From: Bacteroidota bacterium
Lineage (GTDB): Bacteria; Bacteroidota; Bacteroidia; Bacteroidales; FEN-979
Direction: 5' to 3'
Assembly (NCBI GenBank): GCA_026391355.1
Contig: JAPLDH010000058.1
Location: 1-57,138, forward strand
DNA length: 57,138 nt
In this document: piece after piece, positions 6,688 to 15,778 of the stretch
Layout of the letters: each line of letters starts with the position of its first letter
How positions within the stretch are numbered: position 1 is the first letter of the stretch
Position numbers and translations under genes: made by a program
The notes under the pieces: generated by a model
Databases searched by the model: none
What the model was told of the DNA's origin: nothing
What the model saw: the letters and a program-made list of their open reading frames with translations, nothing else

Positions 6688-7410
6688 TTATACAATCGAA
6701 ATAACTGCCTCATAAACAAGTCCAACACAAATAATGTATCCCTTTACATCGTAAAGTGGTTTATTTTTATGGAATTCCTGTATATCAAAGGTCAATGCAC
6801 CAAAATGCTCATATTTTGAAAGATAATTATAATATTCATAAGCAGGAGCTGTCCAAGCGAATTCCGGATTTGATTTAAGTAGGTTTGTAATTGTCTTAAA
6901 ATCTAAATGTTTTTTTGGAATTAGCTCAGTTGAATTAGGTAAAAAATACTCTTTATATCCTTGTATAAATGAACTTTTTAAATATCGATATTGTTCATCA
7001 GACAATTTACCTTCCTTTTTTTCATTTTCTAAATGTTTTTTCAGATAATGTAAATTTTCAGCTAAAAAACCTTTTAATTCCTCAAGAAATTTATTTGGGT
7101 CACTATTAGTCTTAGCTAAATAAAAAAAATAGAAGTATGTCAAAGCATCTGAGATACATGTTCTTAAAATGATACCTATTGGAATTTTATAATATAAATC
7201 TTTTTTAAGAGAAGGTAGTAAAGATCGAATACCAAGTGAATTATAATAAAACCGATTAAGAAATATAAAATTGCAAAACCCCAACAAATCTTTAGTTCGA
7301 TCAATTTCCGAGAATCTATCGATTATAAGAGATATTAGCTCAGTATATTTTTTAATAAAATGACTAAGTCTATCTATATTTTGGCTATTTTCTGTGTAGG
7401 TCATTTTCAC
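6688..7410 (-). CDS. Unknown alpha-helical cassette protein, 240 aa
   Basis: A mostly helical protein, rich in Tyr, Phe, Lys and Leu, with no clear signal peptide. The C-terminal region contains YYNYLSKYEHFGALTF (about residues 196-211), which recalls the Leu-Ser-x-Tyr-x-His motif of DUF5677-type helical proteins; this is a weak resemblance. It is the first cassette counted from the right-hand end of the array and starts 17 bp inside the cassette boundary, so it should be the cassette best expressed from any external promoter. It has a very low GC content. Confidence 0.66.
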   Translation of the reverse strand: MKMTYTENSQNIDRLSHFIKKYTELISLIIDRFSEIDRTKDLLGFCNFIFLNRFYYNSLGIRSLLPSLKKDLYYKIPIGIILRTCISDALTYFYFFYLAKTNSDPNKFLEELKGFLAENLHYLKKHLENEKKEGKLSDEQYRYLKSSFIQGYKEYFLPNSTELIPKKHLDFKTITNLLKSNPEFAWTAPAYEYYNYLSKYEHFGALTFDIQEFHKNKPLYDVKGYIICVGLVYEAVISIV

Positions 7411-7420
7411 TAATTATTGC

Positions 7421-7454
7421 CACCAACGCCTGTGTATCCACAGAAGTGTTGATA
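7421..7454 (-). other. Right boundary of the array, minimal attC-like or attI-derived site
   Basis: CACCAAC (7421-7427) is the last R box of the array. It is followed by GC, then the perfect hairpin CTGTG-TATC-CACAG (7430-7443), AAGT and GTTGATA (7448-7454). The order box, stem, loop, stem, box mimics an attC compressed to 34 bp. It could equally be what remains of attI or of a secondary insertion site, with a chance hairpin. Confidence 0.4.
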
Positions 7455-7496
7455 TATTTGACTTATGTTTACCTCAGGTAATTTTTAAGTAATTTT

Positions 7497-7504
7497 CAAA
7501 AGTA
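7497..7504 (-). promoter_or_regulatory. Possible outside promoter reading into the cassette array
   Basis: On the minus strand TACTTTTG matches the -7 consensus TAnnTTTG and lies about 70 bp upstream of the first cassette, where an integron Pc promoter would sit. No TTTG was found at the expected -33 position, so the call is weak. Confidence 0.3.
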
Positions 7505-7948
7505 TTGATATTGTGTATATTGAAAGAAGTTCTGCTCATTGATCGATTTTTTTGATAAACTTCCTGAATGAAATGCAATAAATTGATTAAAGTGCAAAGC
7601 GCTCTTCCTTAACTTTAGTTCTTGTTGAACCGAAAGTAACTATTCAAAAAAAACCTGGTTCATTAGAATCGAGATGTCAAACAAATTTATAAACAAATAA
7701 TGTAATTTCCACATCAAATCCAAATTACACCCCATAATTATTCAAAATCCAAGCTGTCCAACGGATTTTTTTATCTGATCAAAACCCTTAGTGTTAACAT
7801 GAGTGTAAATCTCAGTGGTTTTGATGCTTTTCTTTTATCCCTATAGGTTGTGGTTATCTCAAAAAAACACAAGGTAATCACAATAAATTGAAAAAAATTG
7901 AAAAAATACATGTGGTTATTGCTTAAAATAGAAGGATAAACATACATT

Positions 7949-7976
7949 CCCGGAGATCAGTACCCGGAGATCAGTA
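7949..7976. repeat. 14-bp tandem duplication upstream of gapA
   Basis: CCCGGAGATCAGTA occurs twice head to tail (7949-7962 and 7963-7976), about 140 bp upstream of the gapA start. It could be a simple slippage product or a regulatory site. Confidence 0.6.
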
Positions 7977-8058
7977 TCCCAATTCTTGTTGAACCTATCC
8001 ATTGTGTTATCCCACAAAATTTTCGTTCAAATCTAAACAATATCGTTATAATCTTTAA

Positions 8059-9117
<1,059 letters not shown>

Positions 9118-9134
9118 TTCAAAACACCTTTTCG

Positions 9135-9188
9135 GTACCCACCCCCTGCCCCCTCCCTAAATTAGGGCGGGGATAAAGGGGTGGGTAC
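9135..9188 (+). terminator. Long hairpin after gapA
   Basis: GTACCCACCCC (9135-9145) pairs perfectly with GGGGTGGGTAC (9178-9188), and further pairing CCCTCCCTAA / TTAGGG occurs inside. It sits 17 bp after the gapA stop and is followed by a T-rich stretch without a strict U-tract. It is probably a transcription terminator or a 3'-end stabilising structure. Confidence 0.55.
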
Positions 9189-9244
9189 TGTTAATTTCTT
9201 AGTGGTTCTCAGTGTTCTCAGTGCCTTAGTAGTTTTTGTTTTAT

Positions 9245-9289
9245 TTAATATTTTCTTAATATCAGGAAGATAAAATCGTCTTAACTTCG
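9245..9289 (+). promoter_or_regulatory. Pho box and promoter of phoB
   Basis: TTAATA (9245-9250), 5 bp, TTAATA (9256-9261) form an 11-bp direct repeat. Exactly 20 bp further lies TAACTTCG (9282-9289), one mismatch from the -7 consensus TAnnTTTG. The same geometry is found upstream of the porin and the glycosyltransferase, so phoB is probably autoregulated. Confidence 0.65.
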
Positions 9290-9319
9290 AATTCTGAAAT
9301 ACTTACGCAAAAAGAACTG

Positions 9320-10003
9320 ATGGAAAAACCCGGTTATAAGATACTTCTTGTTGACGATGAGCCCGACATCCTTGAATTTGTTGGGTATAATATAAAGAAA
9401 GAGGGTTATTCACTGATCACTGCCAATAATGGGAAAGATGCGATTCAACTGGCAAAAAAAGAACTTCCCGACCTGATCATTCTCGACATCATGATGCCAG
9501 GAATGGACGGGATCGAAGTTTGCACCGAATTGCGAAAATTTCCCAAATTGAAATCCACTCTCATCGCATTCCTTACAGCACGGGGAGAAGATTTTTCACA
9601 AATTGCCGGACTCGATGCCGGTGGGGATGATTATATTACCAAGCCGATAAAACCAAGGGTTTTGATAAGCAGGGTCAATGCTTTGCTTCGCCGGCGTCCT
9701 GAAGATAAGACCAGGGATCAGAAAACAACGATTGGTAATCTTGTTATCGACAGGGAACGGTATATGATCGTTAAAAACGGCCAGGACATTGCTTTCCCGA
9801 GAAAGGAATTTGAACTTCTCAGTTTACTTACCTCCAAACCCAATAAGGTATATTCACGGGAAGAAATTTTTGAAGAGGTTTGGGGAGATGATGTAATTGT
9901 GGGCGACCGTACGATCGATGTACATATCCGCAGGATACGGGAACGGTTGAACGATGAAAATATTAAAACTATTAAAGGAGTCGGGTATAAATATGAAGTT
10001 TAA
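9320..10003 (+). CDS. phoB: Phosphate-regulon response regulator PhoB, OmpR family
   Basis: 227 residues. The receiver domain (about residues 7-122) has the acidic pair DD12-13, the phosphoacceptor Asp56 in LIILDIMMPG, a Thr in FLTARGED and the conserved Lys in DYITKPIKP. A winged-helix DNA-binding domain follows (about 132-227; FELLSLLTSKPNKVYSREEI, then RTIDVHIRRIRERL). When phosphorylated it should activate transcription at direct repeats. The histidine kinase starts inside its last codons, and the convergent pst-phoU operon is next, which supports the PhoB assignment over other OmpR-type regulators. A matching box lies in its own promoter. Confidence 0.92.
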   Translation: MEKPGYKILLVDDEPDILEFVGYNIKKEGYSLITANNGKDAIQLAKKELPDLIILDIMMPGMDGIEVCTELRKFPKLKSTLIAFLTARGEDFSQIAGLDAGGDDYITKPIKPRVLISRVNALLRRRPEDKTRDQKTTIGNLVIDRERYMIVKNGQDIAFPRKEFELLSLLTSKPNKVYSREEIFEEVWGDDVIVGDRTIDVHIRRIRERLNDENIKTIKGVGYKYEV

Positions 10004-11042
10004 TAAAAAGATCAGTCCACATACCTGGATTTTGGTTTCTTCCATTACGCTTATCGTTGTCCAGACAACTTTTTTCATCTTTTCTTCCCTCCTGCTTCAT
10101 CTTCCCTTTGATATTCTTCCATTACTGATAACCGATGCCGGTGTTTTCCTTATCGCATACTTTTTCTTCCGGTTCATTCTTGAGAAATTCATCTACAGTA
10201 AGATAAAACTCATCTTCAAGACAATCCATACATTCAAATCGTCGCAGAAAAAGATGGAGATCGATCTTCATCAGGATATTATTTCGGATGTAAACCAGGA
10301 GGTATTGAACTGGGCCCAGGATAAAAAGGATGAGATCAAAGAGTTAAAAGAAATGGAGCTCTACCGTCGTGAATTTCTCGGCAATGTTTCCCATGAATTA
10401 AAAACCCCGCTCTTCAATATCCAGGGATATGTTATGACCCTGCTTGATGGTGGCCTTGATGACAAATCAATAAATCATGATTACCTGGAAAGATCAAGGA
10501 AAAATATTGAGCGTATGATCTCCATTGTTGAAGATCTGGAGAACATTTCCAGGCTGGAGACAGGTCAGTTACAGGTTGAAATTAGGAAGTTTGATATTGC
10601 TTCACTTTCAAAGGAGGTGATAGAACTACTCGAAATAAAGGCCAGAAATAAACAGATCCAGCTTCGCCTCCGTTCAGAAGCAGGGAATGTATATATGGCT
10701 GATGGAGATAAGGAGAAAATCAGGCAGGTGCTGATCAACCTGATCGATAACTCAATAAAATATGGAAAAGAGGGAGGCAATACAAAAATTTCATTCTTTG
10801 ATATGGATGAGAACTGGCTGATCGAGATAACAGACAATGGGATCGGGATTGAAGAACGTGATATTCCCAGGGTTTTTGAACGTTTTTACAGGGTTGATAA
10901 GAGCCGTTCCCGTGAGCAGGGAGGATCAGGTCTTGGGCTCGCCATTGTCAAACACATCATCGAAGCACATGACCAGACGATCAATGTGAGAAGTACTGTG
11001 GGAATCGGGACTACATTTGCCTTCACACTTAAGAAAGCTTAA
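9993..11042 (+). CDS. phoR: Phosphate-regulon sensor histidine kinase PhoR
   Basis: 349 residues from the ATG at 9993, which overlaps the end of phoB. An in-frame upstream ATG at 9954 would add 13 residues inside the phoB domain and is less likely; AAAGGAG lies before 9993. Two transmembrane helices (about residues 10-34 and 40-62) are followed by a coiled linker, the H-box FLGNVSHELKTPLFNIQGY with the phosphorylated His, the N-box LINLIDNSIKYGKEGG, DNGIGIEERD, FERFYRVD and GGSGLGLAIVKHI. There is no large periplasmic domain, as is usual for PhoR, which senses through PstSCAB and PhoU. The stop codon overlaps that of phoU. Confidence 0.92.
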   Translation: MKFNKKISPHTWILVSSITLIVVQTTFFIFSSLLLHLPFDILPLLITDAGVFLIAYFFFRFILEKFIYSKIKLIFKTIHTFKSSQKKMEIDLHQDIISDVNQEVLNWAQDKKDEIKELKEMELYRREFLGNVSHELKTPLFNIQGYVMTLLDGGLDDKSINHDYLERSRKNIERMISIVEDLENISRLETGQLQVEIRKFDIASLSKEVIELLEIKARNKQIQLRLRSEAGNVYMADGDKEKIRQVLINLIDNSIKYGKEGGNTKISFFDMDENWLIEITDNGIGIEERDIPRVFERFYRVDKSRSREQGGSGLGLAIVKHIIEAHDQTINVRSTVGIGTTFAFTLKKA

Positions 11043-11728
11043 ACATTTCCATTGGAAGATTCAAAGTGCTCATCCAATCCTGTATGTTTTACGATCCTTC
11101 CTTCTACAAGGAACACAATCGACTCCGCAATGTTTGTTGAATAACCGGCAATCCTTTCGATTTGTGTCAGAATGATCATCAGGTTTGTGGCAACTACGAT
11201 TACATCCGATTTATGGATCATTTCGTCAATTATTTTTGCAGAGATAACAGGTATCATATCCTTAATCACGTGAGCATCCCTGAAAATATCCTGGATGAAA
11301 ACAACATTCTTTGTAGTGAGGATACTGATCACATCATGTACAATGATTTCTGTTTTTGCCGCCAGATCATCTATTTCAAGACTTTTGATGATATCCTGAT
11401 ATCCCTGTATTCCTTCGATTTTTGATGCAATGTTCACCGCAATGTCACCCATCCGTTCCAGGTCATTGTTCATCTTCAGTGAGGCCATTATTAATCTCAA
11501 ATCGGTCGCAACAGGCTGCGTAAGTGCAAAGATGCGCTGGCACAGCTTATCAATCTTCACATCGAGTTCATCGATCTGGTTATCGTTACTGATGATCAAT
11601 GATGCCAACTCCGGATCACAGTGGGTCAGCGCTTCCATGGTTTCATGGATTTGATTGGCCACAAGATTCCCCATCTTTATAACCCGGTTGTTCAGTTTTG
11701 CCAGTTCCATTTCAAAATGACGCTCCAT
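11039..11728 (-). CDS. phoU: Phosphate transport regulator PhoU
   Basis: 229 residues, consisting of two three-helix PhoU repeats (about 1-110 and 115-215). Typical features are an N-terminal LAKLNNRVIKMGNLV, the acidic metal-binding stretch DNQIDELDVKIDKLCQRIFAL and RLIMASLKMNNDLERMGDIA. It transmits the state of the Pst transporter to PhoR and restrains the Pho response when phosphate is plentiful. It is the last gene of the porin-pst operon, 186 bp after pstB across a tract of short repeats. Its TAA stop overlaps the phoR stop in the shared sequence TTAA. Confidence 0.95.
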   Translation of the reverse strand: MERHFEMELAKLNNRVIKMGNLVANQIHETMEALTHCDPELASLIISNDNQIDELDVKIDKLCQRIFALTQPVATDLRLIMASLKMNNDLERMGDIAVNIASKIEGIQGYQDIIKSLEIDDLAAKTEIIVHDVISILTTKNVVFIQDIFRDAHVIKDMIPVISAKIIDEMIHKSDVIVVATNLMIILTQIERIAGYSTNIAESIVFLVEGRIVKHTGLDEHFESSNGNV

Positions 11729-11740
11729 AACAAAAAAATT

Positions 11741-11912
11741 ACGAATTATGAATTACGAATTACGAATTTCTATTATTAATGACCAAAGACTTATGACCAC
11801 TTCCTATTGCCTACTGCCTATTGCCTATTGCCTTCTTCCTAATGACCTAATGACTTAATTCCCTAATGACTTACAACTTACAACTTACGACTTACGACTT
11901 ACGACTAATGAC
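11741..11912. repeat. Intergenic short tandem repeat tract between pstB and phoU
   Basis: The gap is filled with several different 7-9 bp units in tandem: AATTACG (4 times with variants), CTATTGC, CTAATGA and ACTTACGA/ACTTACAA. It is one of many such tracts in this window. There is no ORF and no strong hairpin. Confidence 0.7.
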
Positions 11913-11914
11913 TA

Positions 11915-12673
11915 TTATCCAAACCTTCCCGTTATGTAGTCCTCCGTTTGCTTCTTCTCCGGGTTTGTAAAAATTTTCTTTGTTTTACCATATTCAATAA
12001 GTTCCCCGATATAGAAAAATGCAGTCATTTCGCTCACGCGGGCTGCTTGTTGCATATTATGCGTAACAATAATGATTGTGTAAAGCTCTTTCAACTGGAA
12101 AATTAGTTCCTCAATTTTAGAGGTTGAGATCGGATCCAGAGCACTGGCCGGTTCATCCATCAGGATGATTTCAGGATTCACGGCAAGTGTCCGTGCAATG
12201 CAGAGCCGCTGTTGCTGCCCGCCTGACAGGCCTAATGCGGAATCATGCAACCTGTCTTTCACTTCATCCCAGATCGCAGCTCTCTTTAATGAGGTTTCCA
12301 CGATCTCTTCCAGCACTTTTTTATTGTGAATACCATTTATTTTCGGACCATATGCGACATTTTCATAGATGGATTTTGCAAAAGGATTGGATTTCTGAAA
12401 AACCATTCCGATCTTTTTTCTCAGGTTCACCACATCGATCTGGCGGTCATAAATATTGACATCATCAATAATGATCTCTCCTGTGATCTTTACATTCGGG
12501 ATCAGGTCATTCATTCTGTTCAGTGTACGCAGGAAGGTGGATTTTCCGCAACCTGAGGGTCCGATAAAGGCAGTAACCTGGTTCGCATAAATATCGAGTG
12601 ATACCGTATTCAGCGCCAGTTTTGTACCATAGTAAAAGGAGACATTCCGAATTTTGATTTTTGCTTCTTTCAT
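11915..12673 (-). CDS. pstB: Phosphate ABC transporter ATP-binding protein PstB
   Basis: 252 residues, full length. Walker A is GPSGCGKST (about 37-45), the signature is LSGGQQQRL, Walker B is [12 protein letters not shown], and the H-loop is [21 protein letters not shown] and [20 protein letters not shown] are typical of PstB. It powers high-affinity phosphate import through PstA and PstC. It follows pstA by 24 bp. Confidence 0.98.
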   Translation of the reverse strand: MKEAKIKIRNVSFYYGTKLALNTVSLDIYANQVTAFIGPSGCGKSTFLRTLNRMNDLIPNVKITGEIIIDDVNIYDRQIDVVNLRKKIGMVFQKSNPFAKSIYENVAYGPKINGIHNKKVLEEIVETSLKRAAIWDEVKDRLHDSALGLSGGQQQRLCIARTLAVNPEIILMDEPASALDPISTSKIEELIFQLKELYTIIIVTHNMQQAARVSEMTAFFYIGELIEYGKTKKIFTNPEKKQTEDYITGRFG

Positions 12674-12697
12674 TATTTATTTGTCCTTTGATGCTTC

Positions 12698-13600
12698 TTA
12701 TTTGGGAGTTCTTCTGAGTCGTGCACGAATAATTACTGCCGTAAAATTCAGAATAAAGGTAAGCATTAACAACACAAGTGTTGTGGCAAACTGAATAGGC
12801 AGAGTTTGATCGACATTGGTTGATTGGGTCGACATAATATAAATATGGTATCCCAGCGACATGAACTGATCGCTCACGGAGTGAGGCAAGGTTGCCAGGT
12901 AATAGGCAGCCCCGGTGAAAAGTATGGGCGCTACCTCCCCGGCTCCCCGGGAAACAGCAAGGATGGTTCCAGTCAGGATCCCGGATCGTGCTCCGGGCAG
13001 AACTACTTTGCGGATGGTTTGCCACTTTGTTGCTCCCAGTGCAAGGCTTGCTTCCCGCAGACTGCCCGGTACCGTATGGATCGCCTCCTCAACCGAAACA
13101 ATTACGACGGGTAATGTCAGTAATGCCATGGTCAGGCTTGCCCATAAAATATTCGGCTGACCCCATTTCAAATGACCGCCAAGAAATGCATGATCCATCC
13201 CATCACCCACAAACTTGATAAAAAATCCAAGCCCGAATAATCCAAAGATAATGGAGGGAACCATGGCCAGAGTTTTCACTGCAAACCGGATACACTTTGA
13301 TAAAAAAGAATTTTCATGAGCATATTCTGTGAGATAAATGGCGGTTATTGTTCCGAACGGAACCGCAGCTACCGACATTAAAAGGACCATCAGTGCAGTT
13401 CCAAAAATAGCCGGAAAAATTCCTCCTTTGGTCATGCCATCTTCGGGAAAGGATGTCAGAAATTTCCATGATATCTGCTCCTTTCCGCCAATGATGATCA
13501 CCACAAACATCACTACGATGATTGCAATAATGATTACTACCGACAGTGCCGTAGTACCGACCATTATTCCGCCCGTGAGTTTATTTGTCCATTTTTTCAT
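12698..13600 (-). CDS. pstA: Phosphate ABC transporter permease PstA
   Basis: 300 residues with about six transmembrane helices. The EAA-type cytoplasmic loop for PstB contact reads SLREASLALGATKWQTIRKV (about residues 180-199), followed by LPGARSGILTGTILAVSRGAGEVAP. Together with PstC it forms the inner-membrane phosphate channel. The start overlaps the pstC stop by 4 bp, so translation is probably coupled. Confidence 0.96.
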   Translation of the reverse strand: MKKWTNKLTGGIMVGTTALSVVIIIAIIVVMFVVIIIGGKEQISWKFLTSFPEDGMTKGGIFPAIFGTALMVLLMSVAAVPFGTITAIYLTEYAHENSFLSKCIRFAVKTLAMVPSIIFGLFGLGFFIKFVGDGMDHAFLGGHLKWGQPNILWASLTMALLTLPVVIVSVEEAIHTVPGSLREASLALGATKWQTIRKVVLPGARSGILTGTILAVSRGAGEVAPILFTGAAYYLATLPHSVSDQFMSLGYHIYIMSTQSTNVDQTLPIQFATTLVLLMLTFILNFTAVIIRARLRRTPK

Positions 13601-14811
13601 GCTATCCTCCCCTGGAATCTGGCTACCATCTTGCCTTTTACATAGAACTCGGCAAAAGCGTTCAGCGCAAAAGTAAAGATGAACAACAGGCTTCCGATCA
13701 GAAACAGCACGCTGTAGTGTGTATCGCCGAAAACCACTTCTGCCATTTCCGCTCCTATCGTTGCGCTAAGGGTCCTGACCGATTCGAATGGATTCATCGA
13801 TATCAGGGCTGCATTGCCTGTTGCCATCAAAGCAATCATGGTTTCTCCGAAAATTCTGCCGATCCCCAGGAGAATGGCAGCAAATATTCCGGGAGTGGCT
13901 GCCGGCAGTGTAACATAAAAAGCGGTTTGCCATTTCGAAGCCCCGAGCGCCAGGCTTGCTTCCTTATAGGATTCGGGAACTGCTGTCATCACGTCCTCCG
14001 TCATTGTAAAAATGATCGGGATCGCTGCCAACGCCATTGCAATACCTCCTACAAAGGCATTCAACCGGGTTGAATATCCGAAAAAATTCTGAAAAACAGA
14101 GGCCATCACCATCAGGGCAAAAAAGCCGATCACAACCGAAGGAAACCCTGCAAGCAGTTCAATGGCCGGTTTGATGATCTCACGTAACCATTTCGGAGAA
14201 AATGCGGCAGAAAACAAGGCCGCAAGGATTGCCAGCGGAGCCGCAAAAAGAATGGCGAGGATTGAGATTTTAAACGTGCCAAGGATCAGTGGCATCAATC
14301 CATACCGTGGCTTATCGGAAACAGGCATCCATTCTTTTCCCCACAACCCTTTAAAGGTGGCCTTGTCGGGAAAAATAACCCTGCCTTCGTTGTTCCCGGG
14401 TTCAATTGTTTCACGTGAATTATCGGCGGAAGTAATGGAATCTTTGGTTATACCATAAACTTCCTGATTGCCGGCATTCCTCCCTGCTCCTTCGTCGGAA
14501 CCATATTGTTCCTGAACCTGTGCGGTGGTAGTGACTTTTTGCGAATGTTGCCTGAACAAGGGTAAAGTCTCCCTGAATACGAAAAGAAAAATCAGGACAA
14601 TGATGGTAATGGTCAGAAACGCAACTCCCGTGATCACTTTTTCGGATATAAATTCCGATAACCTAACCTTTTTCTTCAGCGAATCAGCGGTAAACCGGTA
14701 AGTTCCCCTGACCAATCCCCTGGTCTTTTTATCCGAAGTCAATTCTTCCCCCTTGTCTTGCGGTATTAATTTCTCCTTTGGTTCTTCGAAATTTGTCGGC
14801 TCATTATCCAT
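13597..14811 (-). CDS. pstC: Phosphate ABC transporter permease PstC
   Basis: 404 residues when started at the ATG at 14811 (MDNEPTNFEEP). The longer frame starting at 14952 would overlap the end of pstS and read as junk, so it was rejected. A hydrophilic N-terminus precedes TM1 (TGVAFLTITIIVLIFLFVF). A periplasmic stretch of about 90 residues follows, rich in Gln, Asn and Ser, which is longer than in E. coli PstC (319 residues). The permease core carries the EAA loop PESYKEASLALGASKWQTAF. The gene lies between pstS (73 bp gap) and pstA (4-bp overlap). Confidence 0.93.
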   Translation of the reverse strand: MDNEPTNFEEPKEKLIPQDKGEELTSDKKTRGLVRGTYRFTADSLKKKVRLSEFISEKVITGVAFLTITIIVLIFLFVFRETLPLFRQHSQKVTTTAQVQEQYGSDEGAGRNAGNQEVYGITKDSITSADNSRETIEPGNNEGRVIFPDKATFKGLWGKEWMPVSDKPRYGLMPLILGTFKISILAILFAAPLAILAALFSAAFSPKWLREIIKPAIELLAGFPSVVIGFFALMVMASVFQNFFGYSTRLNAFVGGIAMALAAIPIIFTMTEDVMTAVPESYKEASLALGASKWQTAFYVTLPAATPGIFAAILLGIGRIFGETMIALMATGNAALISMNPFESVRTLSATIGAEMAEVVFGDTHYSVLFLIGSLLFIFTFALNAFAEFYVKGKMVARFQGRIA

Positions 14812-14884
14812 TTCAACGCTTTTTTCAAAAACAAAGGTAGCATCTCCTTCTGATGCTACCTTCAAAAAATCACTGTTATTAACC

Positions 14885-15715
14885 CTATCTGACCGGAAAA
14901 TATCCTGTCTCGACAACCAATTTCTGGCCTTCGGGACCCAAAATCCAATCAATATAGCTCTTTACTTCGCCTGTCGGCCTGTTTCTCAGGTACATGTATA
15001 AATATCTGCTGATGGGGTAAGTTCCATTCTTTATCGTTTCTGCTGAAGCTTCCACTGCAGCGCTTTTATCATCTTTCTTCACCTTGCATTTTTTTACCCC
15101 CATAGAATAGGCTGCTCCGCCGTAACCAATCCCGAATTTATCATTTTTAACAGCATTCACAACTGCAGCAGTACCCGGAAGTGTCTGGCAACTGGCAGCA
15201 TAATCACCCTTTACCACATTTTCCTGGAAAAACACATAGGTTCCAGAACTGTTTTCACGGCCATATAATTTGATGTCTGAGTCGGGTCCGCCTACGTCTT
15301 TCCAATTCCTTATCCTGCCGGAAAATATTCCGCTTAACTGTTTAATGGTCAGTTCGCTCACCGGATTCTTGTCATTTACATATATGGTAATACCATCTTT
15401 GGCACATGGAATCTCAATGCCCAAAGAACCATAACGTTCCTTCAGTTTATCAATTTCTGAACTTTTCATGGAACGGCTTGAATTGCAAATATCCGTTGCT
15501 CCATTAATCAGCGCGGAAATTCCCGTTCCGGAACCACCGCCTGTAACCTGAAGGTTCACCTCCTGGTGTGATTTCATATAGACCTCCGCCCACTTCTGAG
15601 CAAGGATCACCATCGTGTCGGAACCTTTTATGGTGATCTTTTTCGGAGCCGGCATGAAAGCGGATCCAATCAATGATATCATAATGATGCAAGCTATAAT
15701 TATTTGTTTTTTCAT
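14885..15715 (-). CDS. pstS: Phosphate-binding protein PstS
   Basis: 276 residues. A signal peptide covers about residues 1-22 (KKQIIIACIIMISLIGSAFM). The mature part shows the phosphate-binding loops: ITIKGSDTM (about 28-36), GGGSGTGISALINGATDICN with SSRSMKSSE, and YGRENSSGTYVFFQE. It should deliver periplasmic phosphate to PstCA. It is shorter than E. coli PstS but typical of the compact PstS-like family. It is preceded by the porin gene and a 63-bp gap of short repeats and has no Pho box of its own, so it is probably transcribed from the porin promoter. Confidence 0.95.
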   Translation of the reverse strand: MKKQIIIACIIMISLIGSAFMPAPKKITIKGSDTMVILAQKWAEVYMKSHQEVNLQVTGGGSGTGISALINGATDICNSSRSMKSSEIDKLKERYGSLGIEIPCAKDGITIYVNDKNPVSELTIKQLSGIFSGRIRNWKDVGGPDSDIKLYGRENSSGTYVFFQENVVKGDYAASCQTLPGTAAVVNAVKNDKFGIGYGGAAYSMGVKKCKVKKDDKSAAVEASAETIKNGTYPISRYLYMYLRNRPTGEVKSYIDWILGPEGQKLVVETGYFPVR

Positions 15716-15778
15716 ATTTCTTATTTTTTTTTGTTTAATTAATTCGTCATTCTCATATTCTCATATTCTCATATTTCA

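Larger units (their letters stand above)
148..7454 (-). mobile_element. Integron gene-cassette array without integrase (CALIN)
   Basis: Nine long imperfect palindromes separate small gene units. Each palindrome is bounded by a box ending in AAC on the left and a box starting GTT on the right, as in attC sites. In every cassette the opening 7-mer and the closing 7-mer are exact complements: GTTGGTG, GTTGGCA, GTTGGCT, GTTATGG, GTTATCG, GTTATGC, GTTACCA and GTTATGG twice, going right to left. This is expected if each unit was a circle cut between G and TT. Read on the minus strand, sites end in GGCGTTRNNN, the usual attC end, and every cassette gene is on that strand. The attI-proximal end should therefore lie on the right. 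No tyrosine recombinase is encoded in the window, so the array is either a CALIN or the end of a larger integron. Confidence 0.88.

Noticed and set aside
9135-9188. A further attC site after gapA
   Set aside because: The hairpin has perfect arms but no AAC/GTT boxes or complementary partner; it is better explained as a terminator.
14812-14952. N-terminal extension of PstC
   Set aside because: It overlaps the end of pstS and encodes no family-like sequence; the ATG at 14811 gives a normal N-terminus.
15716-15778. Separate Pho promoter for pstS
   Set aside because: The gap has AT-rich sequence and CATATTCT repeats, but no phased hexamers; pstS is more likely read from the porin promoter.
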